A stretch of 64,000 nucleotides of DNA from Asterochloris sp. CNOR1 (lineage: Eukaryota; Chlorophyta; Trebouxiophyceae; Trebouxiales; Trebouxiaceae): positions 2,294,001 through 2,358,000 of the forward strand of contig OZ017751.1 of the NCBI GenBank assembly GCA_963969365.1, read 5' to 3'. Shown one piece after another: positions 36,603 to 52,400 of the stretch. Made by a program: the position numbers and the translations under genes. The notes under the pieces were generated by a model that did no database searches, was not told the DNA's origin, and was given only the letters and a program-made list of their open reading frames with translations. Each line of letters opens with the position of its first letter. The stretch's first letter is position 1.

Positions 36603-37282
36603 TCACGACACCATAGCCATGGCCTGAATGCTGTACTCTGTGGGCAGGAAGGAGGGTAGCTGCCCCTGAAACCAGTCTACTTGGGAGGTGAACGCAATTG
36701 CTGCGGCAGCCTCGTTAGCGTTGCCTGCCTCTGGGTAGCAGCACTCCATCCCGCAGGCCTGGGTGGCATACACAGCCTGCCACCGCTCCGCTGAGGTGGC
36801 GGGTTCGATGGTCACCTCTACACCACTGCTATGCTGGGCAAAGAACACATCCCCATGTGCCACCAACTCCAGCGTGGAGGGTGCAGGATGCCCTGACTGC
36901 TCTACAGCTGCCTTGATCTCCTGCAGCATGTAGACCAAGCTTTCAACACAGCCGAGGAGGCATCAGCCTGAACACAGCTGGAGAGCTGCAGCTGCTGGCT
37001 GCAGTGATGGTTCTGGCCGCTGAACGCCCTAAGAAGCAGGGTGGCTGCTGGAGCAGGCATTGCCCAAGAAAGCAGGAGCCAGGGCACAGCCGCAGCAAAG
37101 CCTGTAGCACAGCTGGCCCAAGGACAGAGCACAGGCTGCAGCAGGGGTCGCAGCCAGGGAGCTTACAGCAGCAATTTCAGCCAGCAGTTGGGCGATGTCA
37201 CGGTATCTGACTCCGCGGATGAGGATCTTCTCCTGGCCAGCCACCCCTGCCACCTTCACCACAGCCCATGTGGGGTACCCAT
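36603..37282 (-). CDS. Unrecognised small protein, two 3' exons (5' end not found)
   Basis: Two exons join in phase. Exon 37167-37282 gives GYPTWAVVKVAGVAGQEKIL, then IRGVRYRDIAQLLAEIAA. Exon 36603-36920 gives EIKAAVEQSGHPAPSTLELV, AHGDVFFAQHSSGVEVTIEP, and ends EYSIQAMAMVS. The pattern of a beta strand, IRG-x-Y-x-x-I, a helix and further strands recalls the fold of the Janus/PHPT1 phosphohistidine phosphatases, but the His and GGGRI signatures are not convincing, so I give no function. A first exon must lie upstream; candidates in 37430-38450 could not be joined with confidence. Confidence 0.5.
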
Positions 37283-38870
37283 CTGCAGCAGGCAGCACAG
37301 GCCAGCATGGGCAGGAGCAAACAAGCACTGGCGGCCAGACAAAGGTGTGAGGGGTGATAAGTGGGGGCACATGGGTCAGCCATCTGGGTGCAACCATGAG
37401 GTTGCAGTCTCAGGAAGCATCTCCCTTTACAAAACCAAGCTCACTTGCTGAGGCGTCCAGGTCCCAGGTGCTCATGAGGTCCCCCACCCAGGTGGATGCC
37501 AGCTTGGGCTGTGACGTCACCCTGCGGACCGGCACTATTGTTCACTACTTGCATAAGGACAGCAGAGGCAATCTATCAACCCTGCAGTGTGTTTGAGCGA
37601 CAGGAAAGCAGAGATGATCATGGGGCGTTTCTTGTCAATTACTGAGTTGAATAACGCCCATGTGAGTGAAATGGGGAGTTGTGTGTCTGTGGCAGTGGCT
37701 CTACATATCGAAAGTGGTGTGTTGAAGAGCAGATGTGGGCACGGCAGATGCGCAGAGTATCACCAAAATAATGTGCATGTGCACACCTCTGCATGCTGAA
37801 TGGCGAGGGGAACCCCTCTGAGCTGGAAGCGGAAAGAGCTCGCAAAGCGGGAAGCTGTGCTGGAGCTGAGCTGTGCATCGGCTCCAACGACGGCCCTCCC
37901 ACTGCAGACCACATGATAGGTTTGATGGGGCCAGGGCTGACCGATGCAACCCGCCTCTGGCAGGCAATCACAGGGTGTTGAGGCATGGCCTGAGAGGCAA
38001 TCAGCCTTGTACAAGGACACAGCAGGGGCGAAGTCTGAGCACAAGGGCGGCTGGGACCCCCGACACACTCAGCTCCACAGCTAGCCGCACCTGTCAGCTT
38101 CAGCCTGGGTAACACCGGCATTGGGAAGTCTGGCATAGAAGAAGGGTGTGACTGTTTGGGCAGGGCAGCTGTTTGAAGCGTCCTGGCAGTCTGCTGCTGC
38201 AGGTTCACAGGCGCAGGGTCTGCTGGCAAGCCTGTGTGCTGCTGCTGTGTCTGTGCCACCTGCGGGCTGTTCTCTGCTGCTGATGACCTGGGACGTACTG
38301 GGTAACTGGAAATCCAGCCCCTCACTCGCTGGAAGCAACCCTGGAGCCAGCCAAAGGGCCTGGCGGATGACCCCAGGACATTGCCCTGAGCCCACAGCTC
38401 ATCTAGGAGTTCGACTCCGTTCAACCCTTGCATTGCTCCCCCTGCAGCACAGCAAATGCCTGCGTATGCTGTTGTGCCGACAGGTGCTGGGCGCCTCGAT
38501 CGAAAGAGTGCTGGCAATTGAGGGCTATCGCAGAGGAGCGGCCCAGCTTACGAACCTGTTGACTGGCCCTTGGTAGTCCAAGACACTGCGCATGCAGGCC
38601 TAATCCCTGCGAATCCCTCGCTGAGGAGGGTCCCTAGTGAGGTGGACCTTAGATAGTTTTTCTCCTTCGGAATCTGGCCTGGGAAGGACATACACATGGG
38701 CTCACATGGCCGTTACAACATACAAGCCAGGACATGTGCATGAATCAAAGATGAATGCAGGGTATCAATGAGATGAAAGCAGTCAGATCATTGCAGAAAA
38801 CAGAGCAAAAGCTGCTACAAAGTTGTGACCCAAGCGTGAAGCTCACTCAGTCTGCTCCATCCTGAAGCGC
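37283..38870. other. Region without firm gene; possible N-terminal exon on minus strand
   Basis: A 292-codon open minus-strand frame (37639-38517) with a proline- and serine-rich, low-complexity product occurs here. Its first part (MQGLNGVELLDELWAQGNVL from 38445) looks more protein-like and could be a 5' exon of the gene at 36603-37282. No family match or clear splice join supports it. The rest (38580-38870) contains only the 3' flank of the kinase gene. Confidence 0.25.
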
Positions 38871-42301
<3,431 letters not shown>

Positions 42302-44086
42302 CTCTGCGTCCTTTGATCGCAGGGCCTTAGAGAACCTGCAGGGAGCAAGATCACCAGGATGAAGTTCATGCTTGCGGGCAGCTTCCCTCAGACAGCCAGC
42401 AATGCCAACAGACTGGGCCAAGCATTGCTGACTGGCTTTTGCAGGAGGCCGCTGCAGTGCTGGCAGGGGCCAAGCCCATCTGCTGTCCGCATGCTGTGCA
42501 TAGCATGGTAGTCACACTCATGCTGGAGACACAGCTAGGCCCATTGCATCGCCTCCCAGATCAGTCAGCATGAACTGCACCTGGCGTGCAGTTCAGCTTC
42601 CAAGCCAGCCAAAGGGGGCAATACCCTTGGCAAAGAGCGGTGTCTGCTGGAGAGGTGTCAGACAGATGGATGCACCAGACTAACATCCAGGCCTGGACCC
42701 CAGCGGTCTGTGGAGGGCGCACCTTGCAGACATGGGCCTGGAGCTTACAGCAGCATGCGCTGCAGCCGCCTGGGTTGCACCAGGAGGCTTGACATCTGAC
42801 AGATATAACCCTGCTGCCGAGGTGTGCCTGCTGCTGCTGACAGAGGGAGGGTACAGACCCTGCCCAAGGCGCCTGATGCTGGACTGACCAAAATGTCTCA
42901 GCCCGGACGAGCTGATGAGACAGATCCTGCCTGTGTGCTGGCCTGGGCCCTCAGCACTGGCCTCAGACAGATGGTGGCCACTGTACAGACTAAAAACCTA
43001 AGCTAGGTTTGAGATTGTGCCGGTACGCAGAGCGCTGGAATCAGAGACCGGAGTCACTGGAGACTAGGCGACCGAATTCAGTCACAGGGAGGAGGAGCTC
43101 TGGAACGTGTGCACTCAGAGGGCGTGGATGCTCTAGCTCTGGGCACAGGCACAGCACACCACAGCCTATGATCCTACAGCAGCAACAGGCCGGCAGACTC
43201 AAGGACACAGTGTATGGTGCTAGAAGAACATAGGTGCGCTCTGAGTTGGCCAGTCATGCACCCTGTTGCCTCTTCCTCTGGAAGACTTGCATGAGCAGCA
43301 GAGGGGGAGGTGCCCCGTCAGTGGCTTTGGGCTTCTTCGCCCCCAGATGTGGCCTGACTGACCGACAGGGGCCTGTCCTGCTGCGACACCTGGCCCGAAG
43401 CCTCCCGGGTCAAGTCACGTGGCATGCAGCCTGACCGTGCCCTGTCCAGCTGCTACCTCATACCAAGCCAGGCGGCCGCAGCAGGCCAGGCTGCAGGGCC
43501 TCACCCTGCGAGGATTCTATGCCCAGACCATGCTGCGCGCTGCCTTGCCCACTGGCGAGCCGCTCTTCTGGCCGTTGGCCGGCACAGGCAGCGCGTGCTG
43601 TGTCTGGCCCCGGAGACTTGCATGCACAATGCTGGACCTCAAGCTGTGCTGGGCAGCAGACCACAGCAACAGGATCCCATACCCTGCGCCTGGGCCCGCC
43701 AGTCTGAGCACTGGCTCTCCTGACCTCCACCTGCAGCAGAATACGAACTCCTCTGGCGCCCAGTGACCATGTCCTGCATGTGGCTAGGGCAGGAGCAAGC
43801 CCTGTCTTGTCCTCTGTCCTCACCACTTGAACTGTGCATACCCAGCTGCAGATGGCAATTCTCTGTGCCCTTGGGTGAGCACACCCTGCTGGGCCTCTAG
43901 CCTTGTATCCTGCTCTCAGGCCCCAGGTTCTGGGCACTGCGCGGCTGCTGCAGGCAGCCCACCCATGTGACGATGCCCTGCACAGGCAGCGCCTGCTTGG
44001 GCAGAGGCTCACACTCTACCTCCAGCCTCACAGGCCTCACCTGGGAGATCTGCCTTGCTGCAGGGGGCTCACCTCTCTGACCCCAG
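42302..44086. other. Intergenic region between divergent CK2-alpha and CAF1 genes
   Basis: About 1.8 kb that must contain the promoters of both genes and the missing first exon(s) of CAF1. Several open frames of 60-184 codons occur on both strands, but all have biased, low-complexity products typical of chance frames in this base composition. No RNA gene or repeat was recognised. Confidence 0.45.
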
Positions 44087-46067
44087 GTGGCGACACCCTG
44101 CGCGTGCGAGAGGTATGGCAGGAGAACCTCGAGGAGGAGATGGACATCATCCGCAACCTGGTGGACGACTACCCCTTCCTCGCGATGGACACCGAGTTCC
44201 CAGGGGTGGTGGCCCGCCCTGTCGGCGCCTTCAAAAACACCGGCGAGTACCACTTCCAGACGCTCAGGTAAGGGCCAGCAAATGAGACAATCGGTGGGGC
44301 TGTTAAGAGGCAGGGACTGCAGTGCTGAGCGAGCAACAATGTGTCCTCTTGCCCCCATCGACGCCTGCAGCACTGCTGGCAGATATGATGGTGCGCGTCC
44401 TGCAGAGCAGCAACTGGACTGGTTATCCTTGTTGGGTGCTCACTCAGAAGTTAGCCTCTTGCATGCTCCGCCAATGGGCTCCGCAGCTGAACCCATGGCG
44501 CTGCTGGGAAGGCATTTGAGTGTGGAAGTGAAAAGCAGACTCAGGAGGAATTCTAGCTGAACTTTGGCCTGCTTGCTGGCAAGACTCAGCACCCCCTTTG
44601 CTTTCAGCGCTGTCGGTCCTGAGCACATGCTGCACAGAGCATCCTGAGGATATCAGGCCCTAATGGGCCCAGGCTGGGGCACTGGCTGCCCCACCTTGCA
44701 CCATGCTGGGCCCACTGTGCTGCAGGTGCAATGTCGACATGCTCAAGCTCATCCAGCTAGGGCTCACATTCACTGACGCCGAGGGCCAGCTGCCGCGTTA
44801 TGGCGGCGAGCTGTGTGTCTGGCAATTTAATTTCAGGTGAGCCCTACCTGTCCCCAAATACTGATTTTTCTGATGTGCCCAGCCAGTGGCTGCAGTCCAG
44901 TGATGTCAGTGAAGCGGAGTGCCCTGCATTTGGTTGGCTGGGCTCTGGGCATCGTGGTTGCAGAGGTGCTGGCAACGCCTCTTGCATTAGCAAAGAATGG
45001 CTGATTCAGTGGCTGCTGTTGAGGGCTGGCTGGTGCCGCCTATGGTGCGGGCACTAGACAAGTGGCCCCTACACTTTGTCGGGGCTACTGACTGGCGTAC
45101 TCTGTCAGCCTGCACGTCACCGCCTGCAGGCGCCTGCAGCGGGCAGCACCCTCATGCTGCTGCCGTGTCTGCAGGGAGTTCAAGTTGGCAGACGACATTT
45201 ATGCCCAGGACAGCATAGAGTTGCTGAAGCAGTCTGGCATTGACTTTGCACGCAACGAGGCCCGCGGCATCGACGTGCAAAAATTTGGCGAGCTGCTCAT
45301 GTCGTCAGGCATTGTCCTCAACGAGGAGGTGAGCCTGCACCCCAGCTATGCCCTGACCAGCACTTGCCTGTTACTTACCCAGGGAGTGCCTGCCTGCCCA
45401 GCTGCTCGTGTCATCAGCTGTCAGCCACAATCAGGTGAGCCTAGCCTGGCTGCCTGGATCTGCCTTGCTGAGCATATGCTCTGCAACCTGCTGACTGGTT
45501 CTTGACGGAATCTATCTGTGCTGCAGGTCAAGTGGATCACTTTTCACAGTGGTTACGACTTTGGCTACCTCCTGAAGGTGCTGACCTGCCAACCCCTGCC
45601 TCCCACTGAGGAGGAGTTTTTTGAGTTGCTAAAAGTAAGCTGGCGTGCTGCCTGCTTGACTCATTTGCGTGCTGCTGGCATGCTGCTGGCATGCTGTATC
45701 TCCTTCTTTCTGGGCATGTGGGCCTTTATGCTGCGGCCCTGCTTGTTTGGGGATGTCGTGGCTCAATGCAAAGCTTTGCTGCTCGCTGCCCCTGCAGATC
45801 TACTTCCCTACCGTGTATGACATCAAGTACCTCATGAAATTTTGTGACAACCTTCACGGCGGGCTCAACAAGCTGGCTGAGGTGCTGGAGGTGGCGCGGA
45901 TAGGCCCTCAGCATCAAGCTGGCTCCGATAGCCTGCTGACCTCTGCTGCTTTTACCAAGCTTGCCCATGACCATTTCAAAGGGTTTGAAGCTCTGGCTGT
46001 TCACCAGGGAGTCCTGTTTGGACTGGGTGCAGACGGCCTAGAGAACGCTGACAATCTTAATTGCTGA
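44087..46067 (+). CDS. CAF1: CCR4-NOT deadenylase subunit CAF1/CNOT7 (5' partial model)
   Basis: DEDD-family 3'-5' ribonuclease that shortens mRNA poly(A) tails. Exons with matching phases are 44087-44267 ([40 protein letters not shown]), 44726-44836 ([20 protein letters not shown]), 45175-45328 ([40 protein letters not shown]), 45527-45634 ([20 protein letters not shown]) and 45798-46067 ([34 protein letters not shown]). The catalytic acids are visible in DTEFPG, YDFGYL, YDIKYL and GSDSLL. Exon 44087 begins at a splice acceptor, so a short exon with the start codon lies upstream and was not identified. The length is otherwise normal for the family. The stop is at 46065-46067. Confidence 0.93.
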
Positions 46068-46476
46068 CACATGACAGAAAGCCAGGAAGGGATGCATGGG
46101 AAGTCATGTGACCTGCTGGCAGGCTGCGGTTGCACATAAGGCTGCCACCACCCCTAAAACCTATTGCGACCATCAGAGGAGGCCATGTGGCCTAGTCAGA
46201 ACCTGGCCAGGTTTGGTGATATTCTTGAGCACAGTAGTTAATCATCACTGCAAGACTTTGCATTGGCAAGCAAGAACCTGTTCATGTGATGGGAACAGAG
46301 TTGAGCATAGGAGCACACAAGGGCAGCCATTGGTGCATATGACTGAGGCTGATGACTTTGGTGGGCATTATTTGCATAGTTATGCAGAGATTGTTTGAAT
46401 GAATGGCAGATTGAGAGAGCCTCACAAAACAGCTACTGTGCAGCAAAGACAGCCTGCGGCATCCCGTGACCCGTCC
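46068..46476. other. Intergenic between convergent CAF1 and ferric reductase genes
   Basis: 3' flanks of two convergent genes; nothing further recognised. Confidence 0.5.
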
Positions 46477-49400
46477 TCATAGCCAGGCTGCCTCTTGGTG
46501 TGTCCGAATGTCAACACCACCCCGCCGCATGGCCTGCACCAGCAACACTCATCTCAGTCAGGTAGCGACAGGGCAGCTGGGTGTGGACCTTAGCAAGTGA
46601 CAAGAGGGACAAGCGCTTGCTTCTAGCAGGTCTCACCTGAACCATCTTCTGCAGGCTGTCCCACATTGGGGGGGGCCCTGCCACATACACACCATACCTG
46701 CAGCATCAGACAGCACATTATGAGTGGAAGCCTAAAGATGATTGCCACTCAGGCCATTGCAGGTGCAGTGCAAGCATTGCCTGCTTTCAGGTAGGCGCCC
46801 GTCACAGTGCAGGTGATGCTGTGAAATAACACAAATGCCAGCCAGACCAACAGCATCTGCACAGCCAGAAGCGCAGTCGACAGAACGGTCTGTGTGCCTC
46901 ACCCAGCCTTTCCGGGGCAGTCCTCTGCCACCACGTCCTTCAGCAGAGTCCACAGCTCGGGACGTGAGACATGCAGCTGGGGCATCCTGCAGGCCGTGAG
47001 CAGGCCTGGACCCAGAGGCTGCATGACGGCAGCATAGAGCAAGAACACAGACCAGCATGTGCAGCCTGCACAAGTCCATTGCTGAGGGGGTCTCTTCTTC
47101 ATGCCCCTGCGCGCTGAGTGGGCAGTGCAGCATCAGGAATTTGCGGGCTGCATGAGCAATGATGCCGAACCTGCACATCAGGCATCGCCTAATGCATGCA
47201 TGCATGCATGCATGCAAGGACAGCCCAGCTCATGCTCACATGGGGTCTAAGCTGAGGGCTGGCACCAGGACCTCTCCAATGCTGTACTTCATGGGAGTCC
47301 TGTTGAAGAAATGGCGGAAGGCGTGCAGCGGGAAGATGCAGAGGGCGTAAGGCAGGCCCCGGGCACCAATGACCTGGGCCAGAATGGTCAGGACGCCATA
47401 CTGCAGCACAGGTAGACACAAGCGTCTACAGGGAGACTGGCCTGCAGCAAGTCATGGCTGTTGCCTTCATGAGCAACACATGACTAGATCTTCTGCAGCT
47501 GCTAAGGTGGCAAAGGCAAACAACGATGAACATGCAGGTATATAGAGGCGCTCCTGAGCACTGCCATGCTGAGCAATGCACTGCAACAGGACAGCGACTA
47601 GGAATGGTGCTGTGCAGCGGCTGCATGCAGTCGGGGTCGCATGGCATGACTTACCAACCAGCCCATGCTCTCTGGGGGCCCTCCTGCAGTAGTGCGCGCC
47701 CACTCGGCCTGCAGGTCAGTTGGCAAACTTTAGAGAGACAGCAAGCTGCACATGCTGGATGCTGCATTAATACAGGGCTGCCAGGGACAGGTTCAGGCAC
47801 AGCAGGGTGTTGCTGCCTGTGCAGCGGTGGGTTCACAGGGGCAGCCCCTACGTTCTCAGCTGCTTTGCAGTTGGGCGCCGGGTGCAGAGTTGTGACCCGT
47901 GGTACTCACAGAAGCTGGCAGCAAGCACGGTGGCAAAGAGAGCTCCCGCGAAGGTCAGGATGAGCACGATGGCCTCCACCAGGCCACCACAGAACTTGGG
48001 CTGAACAGCTCTGCACGAAGTCAAGCAAATGACAGTCAGTGCGTTGCAGGCATCTGCTGCTCTTCAGGGGGTGCTGTCCACAACGGCCAGGATCCTGTCA
48101 GCCTGCTGCAAAGAGCACTGCCAGGCCTTACCATCCTGTGGCCGTCTCCGGCCAGCACATGTCTGGGATGCTCAAGGCAGTGCACAGTCCTGGATAACCA
48201 CTGTAGAGGGTGACATAGCAGCACCTAGAAATCAACAGCCGGCTCGGGCAGACTCTGCCAGGGGATGCATGCCCCGGGCAGTCCACATTTAAGCGTTGTG
48301 CTCCAGCGCTGCCATGCAGCATCCTCACTTTGGTCGCCAGCCCCAGGGAGACTCGGCCAGGGGCTGCATGTCCAGGTGCCCCACCTCCTCTGCAGCCCAG
48401 TTGGTGTTCCTGTCTGCTGGCAGAGCAGCCAGCAGCTTGGGGTCTGAGCCAGCCATCTTGTTGGGGGTGCCCAAGGACTGGGCGCTGCTACTGAAGCTGG
48501 GCACGCTCAGGGAGAGTACAGGTTTCCTCGTGATGTGGAGGTGGATGTCCAGCCAGGGCTGCTGTCTGCAGGCACAGCAAAAGTGTGCAACAGCCAATTG
48601 CAGGCTGATGCAACATGTCGGCTGTGCTCTTGCCGGCGCCGTCAGGTGCAGGCTGCAAAGGCCGTATGGTGCAGCCGCAGCTAGAAGGCACCGCTGCACA
48701 CTGTAGGTGCAGAACCACCAGTACCTGACAGAAGCAGTTGCCAGGCAGCGTTATCACAACGATGGACGATTCTCTTGTCAACTGGGCTGATTTGCCAAGC
48801 AAACACCTTGCAGGCACAGCCTTTCGAAAGCAGGCTGCATTCATTTCCGAGAAAGGACCAGCTGCCCCATTCACAGAACGGCAGCTAGCAGCATGGCACC
48901 AATTGGGGTGCTCTACCCATCCTGCACACTGCCACATGCAAAGAGAACGCTTAGCTGTGCAGCAGCGCTTGCCTGGCCAGCTCCAGCAGACTGGGGTCCA
49001 TGATCGAGAACTCGTCGCCGGTGTGGGAGAGCCACACAAAGACCACCCAGGGTACCCGCCTGCCCAGCCTCCATGCGTGGCACCAAGTCATCCAGCATGG
49101 CCAGCAGGGGCACAGCCTGCAGGCAGCATGTGCAGCAGCTCAGACTGAGGGGCATGTTGCACGTATGTGGCATGGCATCAGAAGGCCAGCAGGGGGCCCC
49201 ATGGCATGGCCTGAAGACACTATGCGCAGCAGCTCAGCAGATTTGGGGTCCTGCTGCCAAGCATCAGCAGCAGGCCTGCAGACATGATGTGCAGCAGATC
49301 AGCTTCATATGCATGGCACCAGGTCCTCTGGGATGACCAGGAGGGCACGCCTGCAGACCGAGTTCTGCAGCTCGGAGGGAGGAGCATGTTGCATGCAGAT

Positions 49401-52400
49401 GTGGCACATGTCCTCAGCAGTGGCATGACCTGCAGGCTGTGCAGGCAGCGGTCAGTTTGTGAGGCATGGTGCGTGTATGCGAATATCAGATAACCAACAT
49501 GACCACAACCTGGAGGCAGCATGCCACACATGTTCACGCTGCAGGATCACTCCGAGGCAGGCTGTCAGGCGCTCAGGTGGCCAGCCTTTGGACATCACGT
49601 GCAACAGTCATGTCTAAGTACGCCTGCGCACTGAGGACCCGGCAAGGCACTGTGACGTCTATAGGGCTGTTTACGGCTTGTGCAGATGGCCAGAACCAGT
49701 GGCTGCATGCTGCACAAATGGTTGTGATCATTGTTGACATATGGAAAGATGGGGCTGTTGAGGGCCTTGACCAGCAGAGAACAAGCTATTGCTCTGTGCA
49801 TTTAGCATAGCATGGGTGCAAACCACTAGAGAGCAGTACCACCAGCCCAAACTCATCAGCATTGCAGGTCTATCTGCTGCAGACAATGTAGGCTTCAAGG
49901 GATAAGCAGGCATGGACAGCTGGACAGCAGCGCATGGCAATGTACTCACCCCAATGCCGCCCCCAATCATGACAGCAGTGGAGCACTCCTCCCAGTTGCG
50001 CCTCTGGATGGAGACATCCAAGGGCCCCGTGATCTTGCCTCGCAGCTGCTGCCCTTTCACCTGCAGGCAGGGCACAGCACCATTGACCCCCGCGCTTGCC
50101 TTAGGCTCACCTCACCTACAGCAGCAGTCCCAAAGCAGGCTGCACCTTGGTGATGCTCCTGCCTATGTGAAGGAATGCTGTCAAGTGAGCCAAGGTGTTC
50201 CTAACCAGATGACTGGTTCCAGCAATTTGCACTCACAAGGCAAGCATGGCCAATGATGTTTGCCACAGCCACGACGAGTGCACAGCTGGTGGTTCAAAGC
50301 CCAGAGACTGGAGCTGCATGCAGCATGCTGCCAGCCCTGACCCGGCTGTGGCCACTGAGCTCCTTGCAGGCAGGAGATGCAACAGCGCTGGCCTGGCTGC
50401 ACGCAGAGGGCCATTGTCATCCAGCCCGAAGCAGCCGCACTCACCTGGCCGCGCACAAACAGCTCCTTGGTCCAGTCACTGTACCGCTTGATCTGCATGG
50501 TTAGCAGGCCGGTACCGTCTAGCTGGCGCTTGTGCTGCATGATGGTGAAGGGGTGCCAGGCAAAGCGGTCAATCTGGGGGACTTGCAAGAAGATGTCCTG
50601 CTTGGCGGTGGCGTTGAAGTCCTGCAGGGCAGGCACATGCAGGGTGGGAGTCACTTGCTACAGATGGCACCTCTCAAGCAAGCTGGCAGGCAGGGCCACC
50701 CGCAACGTGCTACAGGCGGCAATGGATGCAGATTAGGTCCGGATGCAGCACCATTGCAGCACGCAAGGGGTTTTGCGACTGCATGTTGCTCTACCAGGCT
50801 CTGCTACACAAGCAGAGTGGGCTTCAAGAGCTGAAACCCCCCTGGAATCCACCCCTTCCAAACAACCCCAGCCCTTTGCATGAGCACCTTGACAGCCTAC
50901 CTTGTCCCGTTGCCATCTGCACAGTCAAGACCGTATCCTCCTTGCACAAATTCTGGAAGTGCAGGGGCGTCAGGTTGTTCATCTGGCCAGCTCTCAGCGC
51001 GACATCAGCAAAGTAAATGCACAGCCCAGGGAAAAGCATGGTCCAGGCATAGTAGCTGCAAGGCTTAGGAAGTTCAGTGAGCAGCCTGGATGCGCCTCAA
51101 GGGAATGCTCCTTGAGCAATCACAGACAGCAGCACTGGACAGTCTCAACGGCAGAGTCTGAGCTGTGCCCACATGCTGGGTTGTGCTGCTGACGGAGACA
51201 CTTGTTGCCAGGACTGACAGAAGTGCTAACAGCTACAGATTTGCTGGGGTACTTCAGGTGCACACCCAGGCCTGAACTCACTAGTGAATGTGGAAGAAGA
51301 AGATGAGCAGGATGAAACATATGATGTGGCAGCGATGGAAAACCTGCAAGAAGGGTGCCTACCCTCAAGCAGTGACATGATGCTCTGTTGCATGCTGCAC
51401 AATTGTCACAGGCGGCCGCAGGAGTTTGCATGACGTGACCTACAGGCAGCAGCTGCGCTCATGCTTGTGTGTGTCAAATTTGGGGTAGAGAGAGAAAGAG
51501 TATGAGGTGGGTATCGAAGACAGTGAGGAGAGTGCATGGATTAGGCTGCAGCCAGCCCAGCAGGGTGCAGACCTCAAAGAAGCAGCGGCGGCACCATTCA
51601 GCTGAGGTGGTCCAGAGCACCAGCCCGGCGAAGAAGGCTATGCTGCCGCCAAGGTTGTTGATGAAGCTGCAGGCAGCAGGGCGGGCCCGAGGAAGCAATG
51701 CTGGGCAAATGATGGCAGGATGGGGAGGCGCACAGCAGTGTAAGTCATATGAGCCCATGTCAGGCTCATGATGGCAGGACAGTTAATTTGTGGAAAGAGA
51801 TGAATATCTGTTGATGGAGCTGCATGAGCAACCATGAGTCACGGCTGCATGCAGGGTCAAATGTGCTTTCACTTCCGCTGTCAGGGCATTCAGCAAGCAA
51901 GCCTGATTGTGGGCGCAGGCATGGTCCTGGTCGGGTGGGGTGCGCAGGTGCTCACCCCACACAATACAGACTGGCATGCAAGCAATTGCAATCACTGCAC
52001 CCCTCTGAGCAGGACCAGGGGTGCGCCTACCTGCGGCCACTCCAGTCCGCGAACTGGTGCCAGAAGGGCACCTGGATGCTGGCCCAGTAGACATAGTACC
52101 CTGTGAGATAAACCAGCAAGTGTTCCTGTTTTACCTGATGGTGCGCTGTATTGCTTGCACATAATGCTTGATCAAGCAATTGCTGCGCTTGTGCATAGCT
52201 TGTGTTGTGCAAGCCAAGCACGCAAGAAGCACAAGCCCTTAGCGTGTTCTGACGTACCAAGGGAGTGCACAGTCATGATGAGCATGATCACGTGGCCCAG
52301 CCACCTGTGGGGCAGTGCAGCATAAGATTCAGTAAGGGCGTTGGTGTGAAGGTGCCTTGTGCGAGCCCAGGCTGCCATGCACGATGCTGGTGACAGCTGG

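Noticed and set aside
36603-37282. Naming this gene as a Janus/PHPT1 phosphohistidine phosphatase
   Set aside because: Only the IRG-x-Y strand-helix pattern fits; the catalytic His and glycine-rich signature are not convincing.
38436-38470. tRNA-like GTTCGACTCC segment
   Set aside because: No matching acceptor stem or D arm could be drawn around it; no tRNA was found in the window.
37639-38517. 292-codon minus-strand frame as an independent gene
   Set aside because: Low-complexity Pro/Ser-rich product without a recognisable domain or splice context; kept only as a possible 5' exon.
43458-44012. 184-codon minus-strand frame upstream of CAF1
   Set aside because: Arg/Gly/Ala-rich chance product; overlaps the expected CAF1 promoter and first exon.
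46732-47217. 161-codon minus-strand frame
   Set aside because: Wrong frame for the ferric reductase exons and runs through an ATGC microsatellite (MHACMHACI start).
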